Notes: generated from the sequence alone by a model not told the origin. DNA of 57,830 bases from an uncultured Bacteroidia bacterium (GCA_905478335.1 CAJQIC010000012.1:1-57830), one strand, 5' to 3'. Positions 42,805 through 52,122 are shown, numbered from the stretch's first letter. Program-made: numbers and translations.

Positions 42805-42835
42805 TTTGAGACCGAAAAAGTAGCTAAATTTTTTA
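42805..42835. promoter_or_regulatory. 31-bp divergent promoter region, SpoIIM / RDD
   Basis: Only 31 bp separate the two start codons. The core is a near-symmetric AAAAAG-TAGCTA-AATTTTTT (42815-42834). On the minus strand TACTTTTT (42822 to 42815) is one mismatch from TAnnTTTG and lies 10 nt before the SpoIIM ATG. For RDD, TCATTTTG (42801-42808) is also one mismatch away and lies across the SpoIIM start codon. The promoters must therefore overlap each other's coding region. Confidence 0.45.
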
Positions 42836-43570
42836 ATGCGGACAATAGAAATTACCACCACACAAAATGTGGTTATACAGGTTAAACTAGCCACCTTAAT
42901 GGACCGGATTGTGGGTTTTATTATTGACCTCATTATTATGATAATCAGTTTCTTGATACTGGCTGGCATCATTTTAAACTGGTTAATTCAATCTTCAAGC
43001 GACGAATGGTGGGTGTTTACCATTTTAACCATTGGGTTTTCGTTTTACACATTAATATTTGAGATGGCCCTACGAGGTCAAACTTTGGGTAAAATGATTA
43101 TGGGTGTTAAGGTCATAAAGGTTGATGGAGGGCAACCAGAGTTTATTGACTACTTCCGGAGATGGGCCGTACGTTGGATCGATATTTGGGCGTCGTCTGG
43201 TGCGGTTGGAATGATTTCAATTAGCACTTCGGATAAAGGTCAACGACTTGGGGATAAGATTGCCGACACCATATTGGTCAAGAAAAAGCAAACCTCAGGA
43301 TATAACCTAAAAGACATTTTAAGCATTACAAGTACAACTTCGTACACACCTGTATACCCTGAAGTAACTGGTGCAACAGAAACAAACATGCTAACGGTTA
43401 AGCGTTTATTGAACCGATACCAGAAGTATCCAAATATTGATGCCTATGGCGATATGATTCGTCAGACGAGTCGCGCTTTTGAGGCAAATCTAGATCTGAA
43501 GCGAAAGGAGAAAAACCACGTCGCGTTTCTAAAACAACTGCTTAAAGATTACGTCATTTTGACGAGGTAA
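42836..43570 (+). CDS. RDD-family membrane protein
   Basis: A 244-residue protein with an RDD domain (about 15-150): LMDRIVGFIIDLIIM in the first helix, GQTLGKMIMGVKV in the cytoplasmic loop, and DKGQRLGDKIADTILV after the later helices. About 90 extra, charged cytoplasmic residues follow (LLNRYQKYPNIDAYGDMIRQ). RDD proteins are helical inner-membrane proteins, some of which affect ion homeostasis. The gene is divergent from the SpoIIM operon with only 31 bp between starts, a pairing seen in many Bacteroidota that suggests a shared function. Confidence 0.85.
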   Translation: MRTIEITTTQNVVIQVKLATLMDRIVGFIIDLIIMIISFLILAGIILNWLIQSSSDEWWVFTILTIGFSFYTLIFEMALRGQTLGKMIMGVKVIKVDGGQPEFIDYFRRWAVRWIDIWASSGAVGMISISTSDKGQRLGDKIADTILVKKKQTSGYNLKDILSITSTTSYTPVYPEVTGATETNMLTVKRLLNRYQKYPNIDAYGDMIRQTSRAFEANLDLKRKEKNHVAFLKQLLKDYVILTR

Positions 43571-43588
43571 AGTTTTACATTTGAGAAA

Positions 43589-44248
43589 ATGAACCGAATC
43601 TTCTCCATTTTTATTTGCATTCTTCTTGTAGGTATTCCTTCTGTTCTCAAGAGTCAGACTGCAAAACATACCGTCGGTGTAAACTTTTTACGTCTTACAG
43701 ACCTAAGTATAATTGGAGACATTAGCAACATACAAACTGGATTTTCACCAACCCTCGGTCTAACGTATCAGTTTGCTTTGAAACAAAACGCAAATGTGAG
43801 ATTCGCGTACGCCAAGGATCGAAAATATTTGAAGTCGACTGGCTTTTTTGGAAATTTTAGCGAATTATCTGAACGTCGAATGTATAGCGTCGGCATTCAA
43901 GCCCCGTTAAAGCCCAAAAAAACGTTGTCTTGGGTACTTATACTTGATGGGTATGCAACGACAGGTTCATTGACCTCACATAACAGCATAGGACGTAATA
44001 CTTTCTCCCCCATTATATCTCCGTGGGAAGGCGTTTATCATAATGCGTACACATTTAATGAATTTGGCTTACAACTAGGCCTCGGCAAAACCGTTCAACT
44101 GTCTAAAGCCATTTCGTTTACTATAGAATCGGCCGCCATGTTTGGAGAACAACACCTGACTGATACAAAAAACCTAAGGTCGAGTATTTTCAGTGTCGCA
44201 CATTTTAACCCAGTATCTAGGTTTAGCGTCAATTACTCGTTGAAGTAG
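43589..44248 (+). CDS. Exported beta-rich protein of unknown function
   Basis: A 219-residue protein with a signal peptide (MNRIFSIFICILLVGIPSVL, cleavage near LKSQ). The mature sequence alternates hydrophobic and polar residues in strands such as TLGLTYQFALKQNANVRFAY and FGLQLGLGKTVQL, which suggests a small outer-membrane barrel. It ends SVNYSLK without the usual terminal aromatic residue. No family is recognised. It lies 18 nt downstream of the RDD gene and its last 16 bp overlap the convergent glycosylase gene. Confidence 0.65.
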   Translation: MNRIFSIFICILLVGIPSVLKSQTAKHTVGVNFLRLTDLSIIGDISNIQTGFSPTLGLTYQFALKQNANVRFAYAKDRKYLKSTGFFGNFSELSERRMYSVGIQAPLKPKKTLSWVLILDGYATTGSLTSHNSIGRNTFSPIISPWEGVYHNAYTFNEFGLQLGLGKTVQLSKAISFTIESAAMFGEQHLTDTKNLRSSIFSVAHFNPVSRFSVNYSLK

Positions 44249-44817
44249 CTTTCAACATGCGCCTGTAACATCGGCACCACTTTGTCTTCAAACCAGGGGT
44301 TTTTCTTCAACCAAAATCGATTTCGAGGCGATGGGTGTGGCATGGCAAAAAACTTCGGTAAATATTGTTCGTAGTTGGCAACAGTCTCCGTCAAAGTTTT
44401 CTTGGCCATTTTCCCTAAGTACTGTCTTTGGGCATACTGACCAATAAGCAATATCATTTCTACTTCGGGCATCTGGGCAAATAGCTTCTTATGCCAAGCA
44501 GCATAGCATTCCGGTCTTGGAGGCAAGTCGCCTGATTTACCTTTCCCTGGGTAGCAAAACCCCATGAGCACAATAGCGATTTCAGGATTATCGTAAAATG
44601 TTTCTTTGTTCATGTTCAGCCATTTGCGTAGTTGATCTCCGCTTGGGTCGTTCCATGGAATCCCGGTGCTGTGCACCTTTGTTCCCGGGGCTTGTCCAAT
44701 GATTACCAATTTTGCCTTTGGGTGTGCCCAAACAACTGGGTTTGGTCCCAAAGGCAAATGTGCTTCACAAATTGTGCAGGTTTTTATGTCTTTAAGCAGA
44801 TTGGTTAGATGCCATAT
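44233..44817 (-). CDS. Fe-S uracil-DNA glycosylase family protein, unusual start
   Basis: A single-domain uracil-DNA glycosylase of the iron-sulfur type. Motifs are IIGQAPGTKVHSTGIPW (active-site motif A), FCYPGKGKSGDLPPRPEC with two cluster cysteines, and MPHPSPRNRFW (motif B). The conventional frame starts at TTG 44757 and lacks the N-terminal CxxC. In the same frame upstream, the DNA encodes KTCTICEAHLPLGPNP, exactly the conserved N-terminal cluster motif, back to the clpB stop at 44827. No ATG, GTG or TTG lies in that stretch. An ATA at 44817-44815 would give a 194-residue protein with cysteines 14, 17, 88 and 104. I extend the gene to this point. Confidence 0.72.
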   Translation of the reverse strand: MWHLTNLLKDIKTCTICEAHLPLGPNPVVWAHPKAKLVIIGQAPGTKVHSTGIPWNDPSGDQLRKWLNMNKETFYDNPEIAIVLMGFCYPGKGKSGDLPPRPECYAAWHKKLFAQMPEVEMILLIGQYAQRQYLGKMAKKTLTETVANYEQYLPKFFAMPHPSPRNRFWLKKNPWFEDKVVPMLQAHVESYFNE

Positions 44818-44826
44818 ACTGGCAAA

Positions 44827-47427
44827 TTAACTATTCTTAAAGACAAACTTCTTGTTTGTATCGATGTCTAATTCAATGGTATCAGAACTGGAAACCGTAC
44901 CAGAAAGAATCTCTTTAGAAAGAATATTGAGCACCTCTCGCTGAATCGCTCTTTTCAGTGGTCGGGCACCGAAACTTGGATCGTAACCAATTTCACCTAA
45001 CCAATCTAAGGCGGCTTGAGAAGCCTTTATAACGATGCCTTGCTCTGCTAACATCTTACGTAAAGATTCGAACTGTATGTCTACGATTCCGCGAATTTCA
45101 TCGCGCCCTAGCGGTTTAAACATAATCAGCTCATCAATTCGATTTAAAAACTCTGGTCTTATCGTAGTCTTTAACAAATCAAAGACCTCTCGTTTTGTTT
45201 TGGCTTCAATTTCTTCCTGATTGTCTGACGTTAGCTCGTTAAACCTTTCTTGTATCAAATGAGCACCGATATTCGAAGTCATGATGATAATGGTATTTCT
45301 AAAGTTCGCCGTTCTTCCTTTATTGTCTGTCAATCGACCATCATCCAATACTTGCAACAGAATATTGAATACATCTGGATGTGCTTTCTCTATCTCATCT
45401 AATAGAATAACCGAATACGGCTTTCTTCTCACAGATTCAGTAAGCTGTCCACCTTCGTCGTAGCCAACATACCCTGGAGGGGCTCCAATCAATCTTGACA
45501 CGGTGTGTTTCTCTTGGTACTCGCTCATGTCGATACGCACCATAGAATCTTCTTTATTAAACAGATAAGAGGCCAATGCTTTGGCGAGCTCTGTTTTACC
45601 AACGCCCGTCGTACCTAAGAAAATAAAGCTCCCTATCGGTTTTTTAGGATCTGACAACCCCGCTCTACTTCTTCGAATGGCATCTGAAATGGCGTTTATC
45701 GCTTCGTCTTGACCTACAACACGCTTGTGCAATTCATCTTCCAGGTTAAGCAACTTCTCTCGCTCGCTTTGCAGCATGCTTTGAACAGGAATGCCTGTCC
45801 AACGACTCACCACTTCGGCGATGTCTTCATTGCTTACCTCTTCCTTTACCAAGCTCGAATCCGTTTGCTTTTCGGACAATTCGCTTTTTAACGTGTTTAG
45901 CTCGTCTTCAACTTCCTTAATCTTCCCATACCGGATTTCAGCCACCTTCCCAAAGTCACCAGAACGTTCTGCTTGTTCGGCTTCCAACCGTAATTCTTCA
46001 ATACGTTTCTTACTAATTTGGATGCCGTCTACGATAACCTTTTCGCTTTGCCATTTTGCTTTTAAACTATCACGCTCTTCGCTAAGGTTAGCAATTTCTT
46101 CATTCAATGACGCCAATTTCTTTTTATCATTTTCACGCTTAATAGCCTCCCTTTCAATTTCAAGCTGACGGATTCTTCGATCCAGTTCATCCAGTTCTTC
46201 TGGTACAGAGTCAATTTCTAAACGAAGCTTGGCTGCAGCCTCGTCAATCAGGTCTATCGCTTTGTCTGGAAGAAATCTATCTGAAATATATCGTTGTGAC
46301 AGCTCTACAGCAGAGATGATTGCTTCATCCTTGATGCGTACCTTGTGATGCACTTCATAACGCTCTTTTAGTCCACGCAGAATTGAAATGGCATCAGCCG
46401 TATCAGGCTCATCTACCAAAATACTTTGGAAACGACGTTCCAGTGCTTTATCCTTTTCAATATATTTCTGGTATTCCGCAAGCGTCGTGGCACCGATTGC
46501 ACGCAGTTCCCCTCGAGCCAATGCTGGCTTCAATATATTGGCTGCGTCCATCGCTCCTTCACCGCTTCCACCAGCACCCACAAGGGTATGAATCTCGTCA
46601 ATAAACAAGACCAATTCTCCGTTGCTGTCTACCACTTCTTTAATTACGGCTTTAAGTCTTTCCTCAAATTCGCCTTTGTACTTAGCACCTGCAACAAGGC
46701 TACCCATGTCTAAAGAGAATATACGCTTACTTCGTAAATTTTCAGGCACGTCTTCAGAAATGATTCGATGCGCCAAACCTTCAGCTATGGCCGTTTTCCC
46801 GACACCAGGTTCTCCAATAAGAATTGGATTATTCTTTGTTCTTCGGGATAGAATTTGCAAGAGTCTACGAATTTCATCGTCACGTCCAATTACTGGATCC
46901 AGCTTACCATTTTTAGCAAGTTCATTCAGATCTTTGGCATACTTTTTCAGAGCATTGAATTGGTTTTCATCGCTTTGACTTGTGACTTTGCTTCCTCCGC
47001 GTAGTTCTTCAAAAGCCTTTTTAATCTCAGACAACTTTATTCCTGCATCTTTTAACAGGTTGCCAATTTGGTCTTTGGCGTCAACCAAGGCCATAAATAT
47101 ATGTTCGATGCTCACGAATTCATCGCCAAGTTCTTTCTTAAACTTTTGGGCCTTAATCAGTACCCGATCTGCATCGTTGCTAATGTAATTTTTAGTGACT
47201 CCTGATACTTTGGAATATGATCCGAGTATGGCGTCTAGCGCTTGTTCAATCCTGCCAAGGTTGGCATTCACTTTCTTAATGGCATAAGAAACAATGTCCT
47301 CATCAACCAAAAGTATCCCTTTTAGTAAATGGCCTGTCTCTATGGCCTGGTTCTCAGCACCAACAGTCAGCTCTTGTGCTTTTTGAACGGCTTCTTGTGC
47401 CTTTATTGTAAAATTATTTAAATCCAT
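44827..47427 (-). CDS. clpB: ATP-dependent disaggregase ClpB
   Basis: An 866-residue AAA+ chaperone that rescues aggregated proteins with DnaK. The N-terminal Clp repeat domain (1-145) is followed by the first AAA+ module ([13 protein letters not shown]), a coiled-coil middle domain (about 400-525), the second AAA+ module ([13 protein letters not shown]) and a C-terminal small domain. Length and the middle domain distinguish it from ClpA and ClpC. The 437-bp upstream region has no clear TAnnTTTG box, which would fit stress-specific transcription. The glycosylase gene follows in the same direction with only about 10 nt between them. Confidence 0.96.
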   Translation of the reverse strand: MDLNNFTIKAQEAVQKAQELTVGAENQAIETGHLLKGILLVDEDIVSYAIKKVNANLGRIEQALDAILGSYSKVSGVTKNYISNDADRVLIKAQKFKKELGDEFVSIEHIFMALVDAKDQIGNLLKDAGIKLSEIKKAFEELRGGSKVTSQSDENQFNALKKYAKDLNELAKNGKLDPVIGRDDEIRRLLQILSRRTKNNPILIGEPGVGKTAIAEGLAHRIISEDVPENLRSKRIFSLDMGSLVAGAKYKGEFEERLKAVIKEVVDSNGELVLFIDEIHTLVGAGGSGEGAMDAANILKPALARGELRAIGATTLAEYQKYIEKDKALERRFQSILVDEPDTADAISILRGLKERYEVHHKVRIKDEAIISAVELSQRYISDRFLPDKAIDLIDEAAAKLRLEIDSVPEELDELDRRIRQLEIEREAIKRENDKKKLASLNEEIANLSEERDSLKAKWQSEKVIVDGIQISKKRIEELRLEAEQAERSGDFGKVAEIRYGKIKEVEDELNTLKSELSEKQTDSSLVKEEVSNEDIAEVVSRWTGIPVQSMLQSEREKLLNLEDELHKRVVGQDEAINAISDAIRRSRAGLSDPKKPIGSFIFLGTTGVGKTELAKALASYLFNKEDSMVRIDMSEYQEKHTVSRLIGAPPGYVGYDEGGQLTESVRRKPYSVILLDEIEKAHPDVFNILLQVLDDGRLTDNKGRTANFRNTIIIMTSNIGAHLIQERFNELTSDNQEEIEAKTKREVFDLLKTTIRPEFLNRIDELIMFKPLGRDEIRGIVDIQFESLRKMLAEQGIVIKASQAALDWLGEIGYDPSFGARPLKRAIQREVLNILSKEILSGTVSSSDTIELDIDTNKKFVFKNS

Positions 47428-47864
47428 GTTTGTCCTGTTTGCAGCGTGTACTTCAAAAAACGTGACGAACGTAGTTTTCTGACAAAATTTCCTAAAACAC
47501 CCTGTGCATTGTTGTGATTACTGACAACATTACACCACAATTGATTGATTTTTAATTATTTACAGTCAAAATGACATTTTTAGACCCGAAACAAAGAAAG
47601 ATTGAATACTAAACGAGTAATTGGGTCGGTTTGAATAAGAAAATCAAATTACAAGGCATAATGTAGTATCTTGTCGTGAACAACAAACGCAAATCATCTG
47701 TATGGTCGTCGGATTTATTACTAAGGTTTGCGAACTTCATTATCCCCAATTTTTAATAATTTTCTTCATTAGTTTTTTACAACATTTATCTAATGATATA
47801 TGTTGCAAAGAATTATGCATATCTGGTTCAATTTCAAAACAAAAGGACTTAATTTCGCCCAGAT
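47428..47864. other. Intergenic region between clpB and the aminotransferase gene
   Basis: A 437-bp AT-rich region containing both divergent upstream sequences. Two direct CTGACA repeats (47479-47484 and 47521-47526) are 42 bp apart, about four helical turns, upstream of clpB. A TCAaaaTGA inverted motif occurs near 47564-47572. TAATTTCG at about 47851-47858 is one mismatch from the -7 consensus and lies just before the aminotransferase ATG. I see no CIRCE element, RNA gene or credible open reading frame; the 73-codon frame at 47702 lacks coding features. Confidence 0.5.
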
Positions 47865-49055
47865 ATGGAAGTATCCAAGCGACTACAATCAGTTTCAGAA
47901 TCACAAACCCTTGTGATGACTAAGAAAGCGCGAGCGCTTGCTGCTACTGGCGTTAAAGTAATAAACTTGAGTATTGGCGAACCAGATTTCGATACGCCAA
48001 ACTTTATTCGTGATGCGGCCAAACAGGCCATTGACGATGGTTGGACCCACTACCCTCCAGTGGCAGGCTACCCAGAACTGCGTCAGGCCATATCGAAGAA
48101 GTTTAAAGACCAAAACAACCTTGACTACGCTCCGGAGCAAATCGTTGTAAGTGGAGGTGCAAAACACTCTATTACCAACGTCATCTTTTCCTTAATTAAC
48201 GACGGTGACGAAGTTATCATACCAGCGCCCTACTGGGTAAGTTACCCAGAGATGGTTAAGCTAGCTGGAGGAGTCCCTGTGGTAATCAACTCAGATATTG
48301 ATACAGATTATACATTCAGTCTAGACGACTTAAAGCAGGCCATAACCGACAAGACAAAAGTCCTGTTGTTTAGTTCGCCTTGTAACCCAAGCGGTACTGT
48401 GTTTTCTGAAGCATTTTTAAAAGAAGTTGCCTCTATCATTGATAGTCACCCAAACATAATTGTGATATCAGATGAAATATATGAGCATATACAATACGGT
48501 CAAAAACATAATAGTATTGGTTCTTTAGGTTACCTAAAGGATCGGGTTGTGACGGTAAACGGTTTAAGCAAAGGCTTTGCCATGACTGGCTGGCGAATTG
48601 GTTTTCTCGGTGCCCCTCTGTGGATAGCCAAAGCCGTTGAAAAGCTACAAGGTCAGTTCACCTCTGGCACCAATTCAGTTGCACAACGTGCAGCAATTAC
48701 CGCCCTTGAAGGGAGTTTGGACGATACGAAACAAATGCGTGAAACATTCGAAAATCGCAGAAAGGTGATTTGTGATTGTTTGTCGGACATTGATGGAATC
48801 AAACCTAATTTTCCAAAAGGTGCGTTTTACGTCTTTCCAGATGTTAGTGCATACTTTGGCAAGTCGTACCAAGGGCAAACCATAAAATCTTCCACGGACT
48901 TATGTTTGTTTTTATTAGAAAATGCCCATGTTTCGATAGTTGGTGGAGATGCTTTTGGCAATCCCAAATGTATCCGAATAAGTTATGCCGCATCGGAGGC
49001 AGATTTACTGGAAGCCATGGACAAAGTTAAAAACGCACTGGCCAAGTTGACCTAG
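47865..49055 (+). CDS. PLP-dependent aminotransferase, aspartate aminotransferase type
   Basis: A 396-residue fold-type I (class I/II) aminotransferase. The PLP lysine is Lys236 in SKGFAMTGWRIGF. Other conserved blocks are LSIGEPDFDTP (substrate arm), PCNPSGTVF and SDEIYEHIQY. This group (AspAT subfamily I-gamma) usually transfers the amino group between aspartate and 2-oxoglutarate, and some members also accept prephenate or aromatic acids; the substrate cannot be fixed here. The stop lies 4 nt before the sugar kinase gene, so the two form an operon without obvious metabolic logic. Confidence 0.92.
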   Translation: MEVSKRLQSVSESQTLVMTKKARALAATGVKVINLSIGEPDFDTPNFIRDAAKQAIDDGWTHYPPVAGYPELRQAISKKFKDQNNLDYAPEQIVVSGGAKHSITNVIFSLINDGDEVIIPAPYWVSYPEMVKLAGGVPVVINSDIDTDYTFSLDDLKQAITDKTKVLLFSSPCNPSGTVFSEAFLKEVASIIDSHPNIIVISDEIYEHIQYGQKHNSIGSLGYLKDRVVTVNGLSKGFAMTGWRIGFLGAPLWIAKAVEKLQGQFTSGTNSVAQRAAITALEGSLDDTKQMRETFENRRKVICDCLSDIDGIKPNFPKGAFYVFPDVSAYFGKSYQGQTIKSSTDLCLFLLENAHVSIVGGDAFGNPKCIRISYAASEADLLEAMDKVKNALAKLT

Positions 49056-49059
49056 TTGG

Positions 49060-50043
49060 ATGGCAGAAATTCACAAAATATTTGATGGTTTTAAACACCT
49101 GAATGTACTCATTCTAGGTGATGTAATGGTAGACGAATACTACGTCGGAGAAGTTACAAGAATTAGCCCTGAAGCACCGGTTCCGGTTGTTTCTGTTAAG
49201 AAAAGAGAGCGTAGATTAGGAGGAGCGGCTAATGTCGCACTGAATATCAAAGCGCTTGGTGCTAACCCCATTTTATGTGCCGTACGCGGAAACGACCCTG
49301 AGGGTGAATGGTTGTACAATCGATTAAGCGAAGTTGCACTTGAAAATGAAGGCATCATCGTTGACCGAAAAAGACCTACGACCATTAAAACAAGGGTCAT
49401 TGGCAACGAAAAACAACTGTTGCGTGTAGACCAAGAGGACTGTAGGGAAGTTGATAATGAGATTGAAAAACATGCTATTGACTTTGTCAAATCGATAATA
49501 AACCGAGTAGATGTTGTCATTTTACAAGACTATAACAAAGGTTTGTTAACTAAGAAAATCATCAGTGGCGTTATAAAACTGTGCACCAAAGAAGATATAC
49601 CAACGTTAGTAGACCCAAAAATTGATCACTTTCTTGATTATAAAGGGGTCACACTTTTTAAGCCGAACAAAAAAGAAATAATAGACGGGCTCCAATTACA
49701 AAGCGAACTTTCCACCAAAACAGAAATTGAGTCAGCAATTCAATTGCTTGCTAAGAAATTAGATGTTAAGCAAGTGCTTTTAACCTTATCGGAAATGGGC
49801 GTTGCTATTTTGGAAAATGGACAGGTAGTATTTATGGACGCCCACAAACGCAAGATTGTTGACGTAAGCGGTGCAGGCGATTCTGTAATCAGTGTCGCAG
49901 CGCTAGCTGTAGGCTCTAAAATGCCCTGGACATCCGTAGCTGAACTCAGCAACTTAGCGGGTGGTTTAGTCTGTGAAAAAATTGGTGTTGTCGCTATAGA
50001 CAAAACCAAATTATTGGCAGAAGCCGTTCGTATCGGCTTATAG
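49060..50043 (+). CDS. HldE/RfaE1-type PfkB sugar kinase (heptose-7-phosphate kinase)
   Basis: A 327-residue ribokinase-fold kinase closest in motif to the kinase domain of HldE (RfaE), which phosphorylates D-glycero-D-manno-heptose 7-phosphate for LPS core synthesis. Markers are ILGDVMVDEYYVGEVTRISP near the N-terminus, RRLGGAANVALNIKALGA, LQDYNKGLLT and the PfkB signature DVSGAGDSVIS with catalytic Asp274. The nucleotidyltransferase domain of bifunctional HldE is absent, so an HldA-like single enzyme is likely. The GT9 enzyme at 34803 could use the same pathway. The last 6 bp overlap the convergent GH16-like gene. Confidence 0.88.
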   Translation: MAEIHKIFDGFKHLNVLILGDVMVDEYYVGEVTRISPEAPVPVVSVKKRERRLGGAANVALNIKALGANPILCAVRGNDPEGEWLYNRLSEVALENEGIIVDRKRPTTIKTRVIGNEKQLLRVDQEDCREVDNEIEKHAIDFVKSIINRVDVVILQDYNKGLLTKKIISGVIKLCTKEDIPTLVDPKIDHFLDYKGVTLFKPNKKEIIDGLQLQSELSTKTEIESAIQLLAKKLDVKQVLLTLSEMGVAILENGQVVFMDAHKRKIVDVSGAGDSVISVAALAVGSKMPWTSVAELSNLAGGLVCEKIGVVAIDKTKLLAEAVRIGL

Positions 50044-50898
50044 TGGTCTGTATTCGAAGTTTCGAATAATCATTTCTACATCTTTCCCTTTAGTTGGTCC
50101 TTGATTGCTTCCTCCAGTGACCAACCAAAGATTTATTCTTGCATTTGTTTCAGAACCTGGTTTAGGTATTACTATTGGCTCAGAGGTTTTACCTCCCTCT
50201 TGCTTAACGCGTGTGGGTTGTGTATCATCAAAGCTCCATTCGCCAAGTACTTTTCCTTGACCATAAGTGTCTCCGGCGTATGATATCCAAGTAATCTCTT
50301 TCTCAGTCCATGTGAAAGCATGCGTTGTTATACCTTTTAAGCTACCTAAAGGGTAATCAGGGATATACTTACGTTCTTCGTTTAACTGTCCGAAAAAGAT
50401 CGGCTGCACACCGTATTGGAGCGTTCTTTCTTGATCCTTGTTGCTCCATTTACTCACTTCAATATCCACCTCAGAATTCGCGTCTGTTTGAAAGGTATTG
50501 TTGTCCCAAGTAAACAGTCCCAATACGATGTTCTCGGAGATATCTTCAAGATCGGCGTCAACCGTAAAAATGTAGGTACCAAAGCCCATATTTTTATCCG
50601 AAACAACCTCGGTGCTGAACCATTTGTTGTCTCGTTTAACAATCTTCATGTGTAAATAGCCATTATCATCGATGGTTATATCCCGTTCGTTACCAGAAAA
50701 ATAATTGGGTCCTGGTCCCCATTTCCCAGTTTCATGTATTTTAACAGTCCAATCTAATCCTGCAAAACGAATGCTATCGCCAACCCTACCAAACGACTCC
50801 GTATTTACTGATGGGTCAGGTGGTGTGGATTGTTGACAAGCCACCATTGTGGTGGCTATAAATAGAAGTCCGAACAGCTTACCTTTAATATTATTCAC
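50038..50898 (-). CDS. GH16-fold lipoprotein, predicted glycosidase
   Basis: A 286-residue lipoprotein with the lipobox MVAC (Cys21) and a concanavalin-like GH16 fold. The GH16 catalytic signature ExDxE is visible as SEVDIEVSKW, with Glu143 as candidate nucleophile, Asp145 assisting and Glu147 as acid/base. Tryptophans typical of a sugar cleft occur in LGLFTWDNN and ITWISYAGD. GH16 members cut beta-1,3/1,4-glucans, agar, carrageenan or related galactans; the substrate here is unknown. The start is GTG, and the gene overlaps the upstream CBM9-like gene by 8 nt. It is the last gene of the sodium/sugar symporter operon. Confidence 0.72.
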   Translation of the reverse strand: MNNIKGKLFGLLFIATTMVACQQSTPPDPSVNTESFGRVGDSIRFAGLDWTVKIHETGKWGPGPNYFSGNERDITIDDNGYLHMKIVKRDNKWFSTEVVSDKNMGFGTYIFTVDADLEDISENIVLGLFTWDNNTFQTDANSEVDIEVSKWSNKDQERTLQYGVQPIFFGQLNEERKYIPDYPLGSLKGITTHAFTWTEKEITWISYAGDTYGQGKVLGEWSFDDTQPTRVKQEGGKTSEPIVIPKPGSETNARINLWLVTGGSNQGPTKGKDVEMIIRNFEYRPL

Positions 50899-52120
50899 TT
50901 TTATCTGTTGTATATGTTATGTTACCCCAAAACGATGGGTTTTTATGAAATCCCTCTATCCCACTGCTATTCCACTTGAGCTGCTTCGTTCTGTTTTGGC
51001 CATTGCCATCGTTAATAGCTACCTCTAAATGATAATTGATATTAGATTTCAATTCTCCTCGTTTAAAATGTGCGAATGGAATTTGAGCTTCAAACTGATA
51101 CCCCGTTGTGGTTTTTTTGTACGCTATTTCGGTATCTGCAACGCCATCATGCGTCTGCCAATCCCATACCATAGGCTTTTCACCAAGTTTGATACAAATG
51201 TGCTGATCGGTTAACAACAGTTGTTTTCTTCTTGGATTTGCCTCTGGATTTGTGCTAAAGGCAAGCTCTACCCCATCGCCATTCCACACATCGTCGCCTG
51301 ATTTGTTGTTTGACAATGGGCTGGCATCTTGAACTTCTCCACTAACGTAAATGTATTCTGAATTACCTACGATTGAGATTTTGTTCCCGTCTATGTCAAT
51401 TGGGCTGCCCCAATTGGTTTCATCCAATTCGCCATCAATAACGAATCCTGGATCGTGGTCAAACCGTGATGCGTAATGCTTGTTTAAAGTTCCTTCAAAT
51501 GGAACTACGCTAATCTCATCGAAATAGACTTCACCTGCTGCTTCAAATTGAATAAGCATCTGTTTTACGTTGGATGGGTCAGCATCAAACATATCCCAAT
51601 CAAAATCACCGATAGGCAGTGTCACTGTAGCCCAAGTTTCGTCATTCTTATATGAAATGTATTTACCTGCAAATCCAATCCAAGCGGCTTTACCCGCATA
51701 ATCTTCCATTGCAGCAGCTAATGGCAAACCTGCAATTTTCCCACCCGTGCTATATACTTTAAACTGTATGGCGGCCTTATTCATAATCATGCTTAAATCT
51801 TTGGGCGCCCATCCGTCCCAACCGATTCCCATGCCAATCCAATCACAACCACCTTCTTGTTTGTCCCATTTGAGGTGGATGGCGTTAGACCCAGCGAAAA
51901 CGTTTTCTGTGGAATTTTCAACACGAATACATTTCACATCTGCGGTATACCAAACCTCCCCACTTAACTTTTCGTTAAGAACGTTGAGGGCATAAAAGTT
52001 TTCGATATGTGGTGGCTCTGGCTTACTAGATGCCTCATCAAATAATGCTGTAGGTTTAACGGTAACACAGGCTGTGCCTATCACCACTAAAGCTGTAAAT
52101 GCTATGCTTTTAATCCACAT
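50891..52120 (-). CDS. Lipoprotein with CBM9-like sugar-binding domain
   Basis: A 409-residue protein with a lipoprotein-type N-terminus (VVIGTAC, Cys18). The N-terminal half is a beta-sandwich module (about 40-215), containing GCDWIGMGIGWDGWAP and ending VYFDEISVVPFEG, which resembles carbohydrate-binding CIA30/CBM11-like domains. The C-terminal half (about 225-405) matches the CBM9/DOMON-like pattern, including FVIDGELDETNWGSPIDIDG, DDVWNGDGVELAFS and YQFEAQIPFAHF. It probably binds a polysaccharide at the cell surface. It lies 2 nt after the upstream lipoprotein gene and overlaps the GH16-like gene by 8 nt. Confidence 0.74.
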   Translation of the reverse strand: MWIKSIAFTALVVIGTACVTVKPTALFDEASSKPEPPHIENFYALNVLNEKLSGEVWYTADVKCIRVENSTENVFAGSNAIHLKWDKQEGGCDWIGMGIGWDGWAPKDLSMIMNKAAIQFKVYSTGGKIAGLPLAAAMEDYAGKAAWIGFAGKYISYKNDETWATVTLPIGDFDWDMFDADPSNVKQMLIQFEAAGEVYFDEISVVPFEGTLNKHYASRFDHDPGFVIDGELDETNWGSPIDIDGNKISIVGNSEYIYVSGEVQDASPLSNNKSGDDVWNGDGVELAFSTNPEANPRRKQLLLTDQHICIKLGEKPMVWDWQTHDGVADTEIAYKKTTTGYQFEAQIPFAHFKRGELKSNINYHLEVAINDGNGQNRTKQLKWNSSGIEGFHKNPSFWGNITYTTDKSE

Positions 52121-52122
52121 AA

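Noticed and set aside
42805-42972. Longer N-terminus of the SpoIIM-family protein
   Set aside because: It would overlap the RDD gene by 137 bp, and the extra residues look like the antisense of RDD rather than a SpoIIM N-terminus.
47428-47560. CIRCE (HrcA) heat-shock operator before clpB
   Set aside because: No TTAGCACTC / GAGTGCTAA inverted repeat is present.
47702-47923. 73-codon plus-strand frame in the clpB/aminotransferase gap
   Set aside because: It is low complexity, runs out of frame into the aminotransferase gene and shows no signal peptide or domain.
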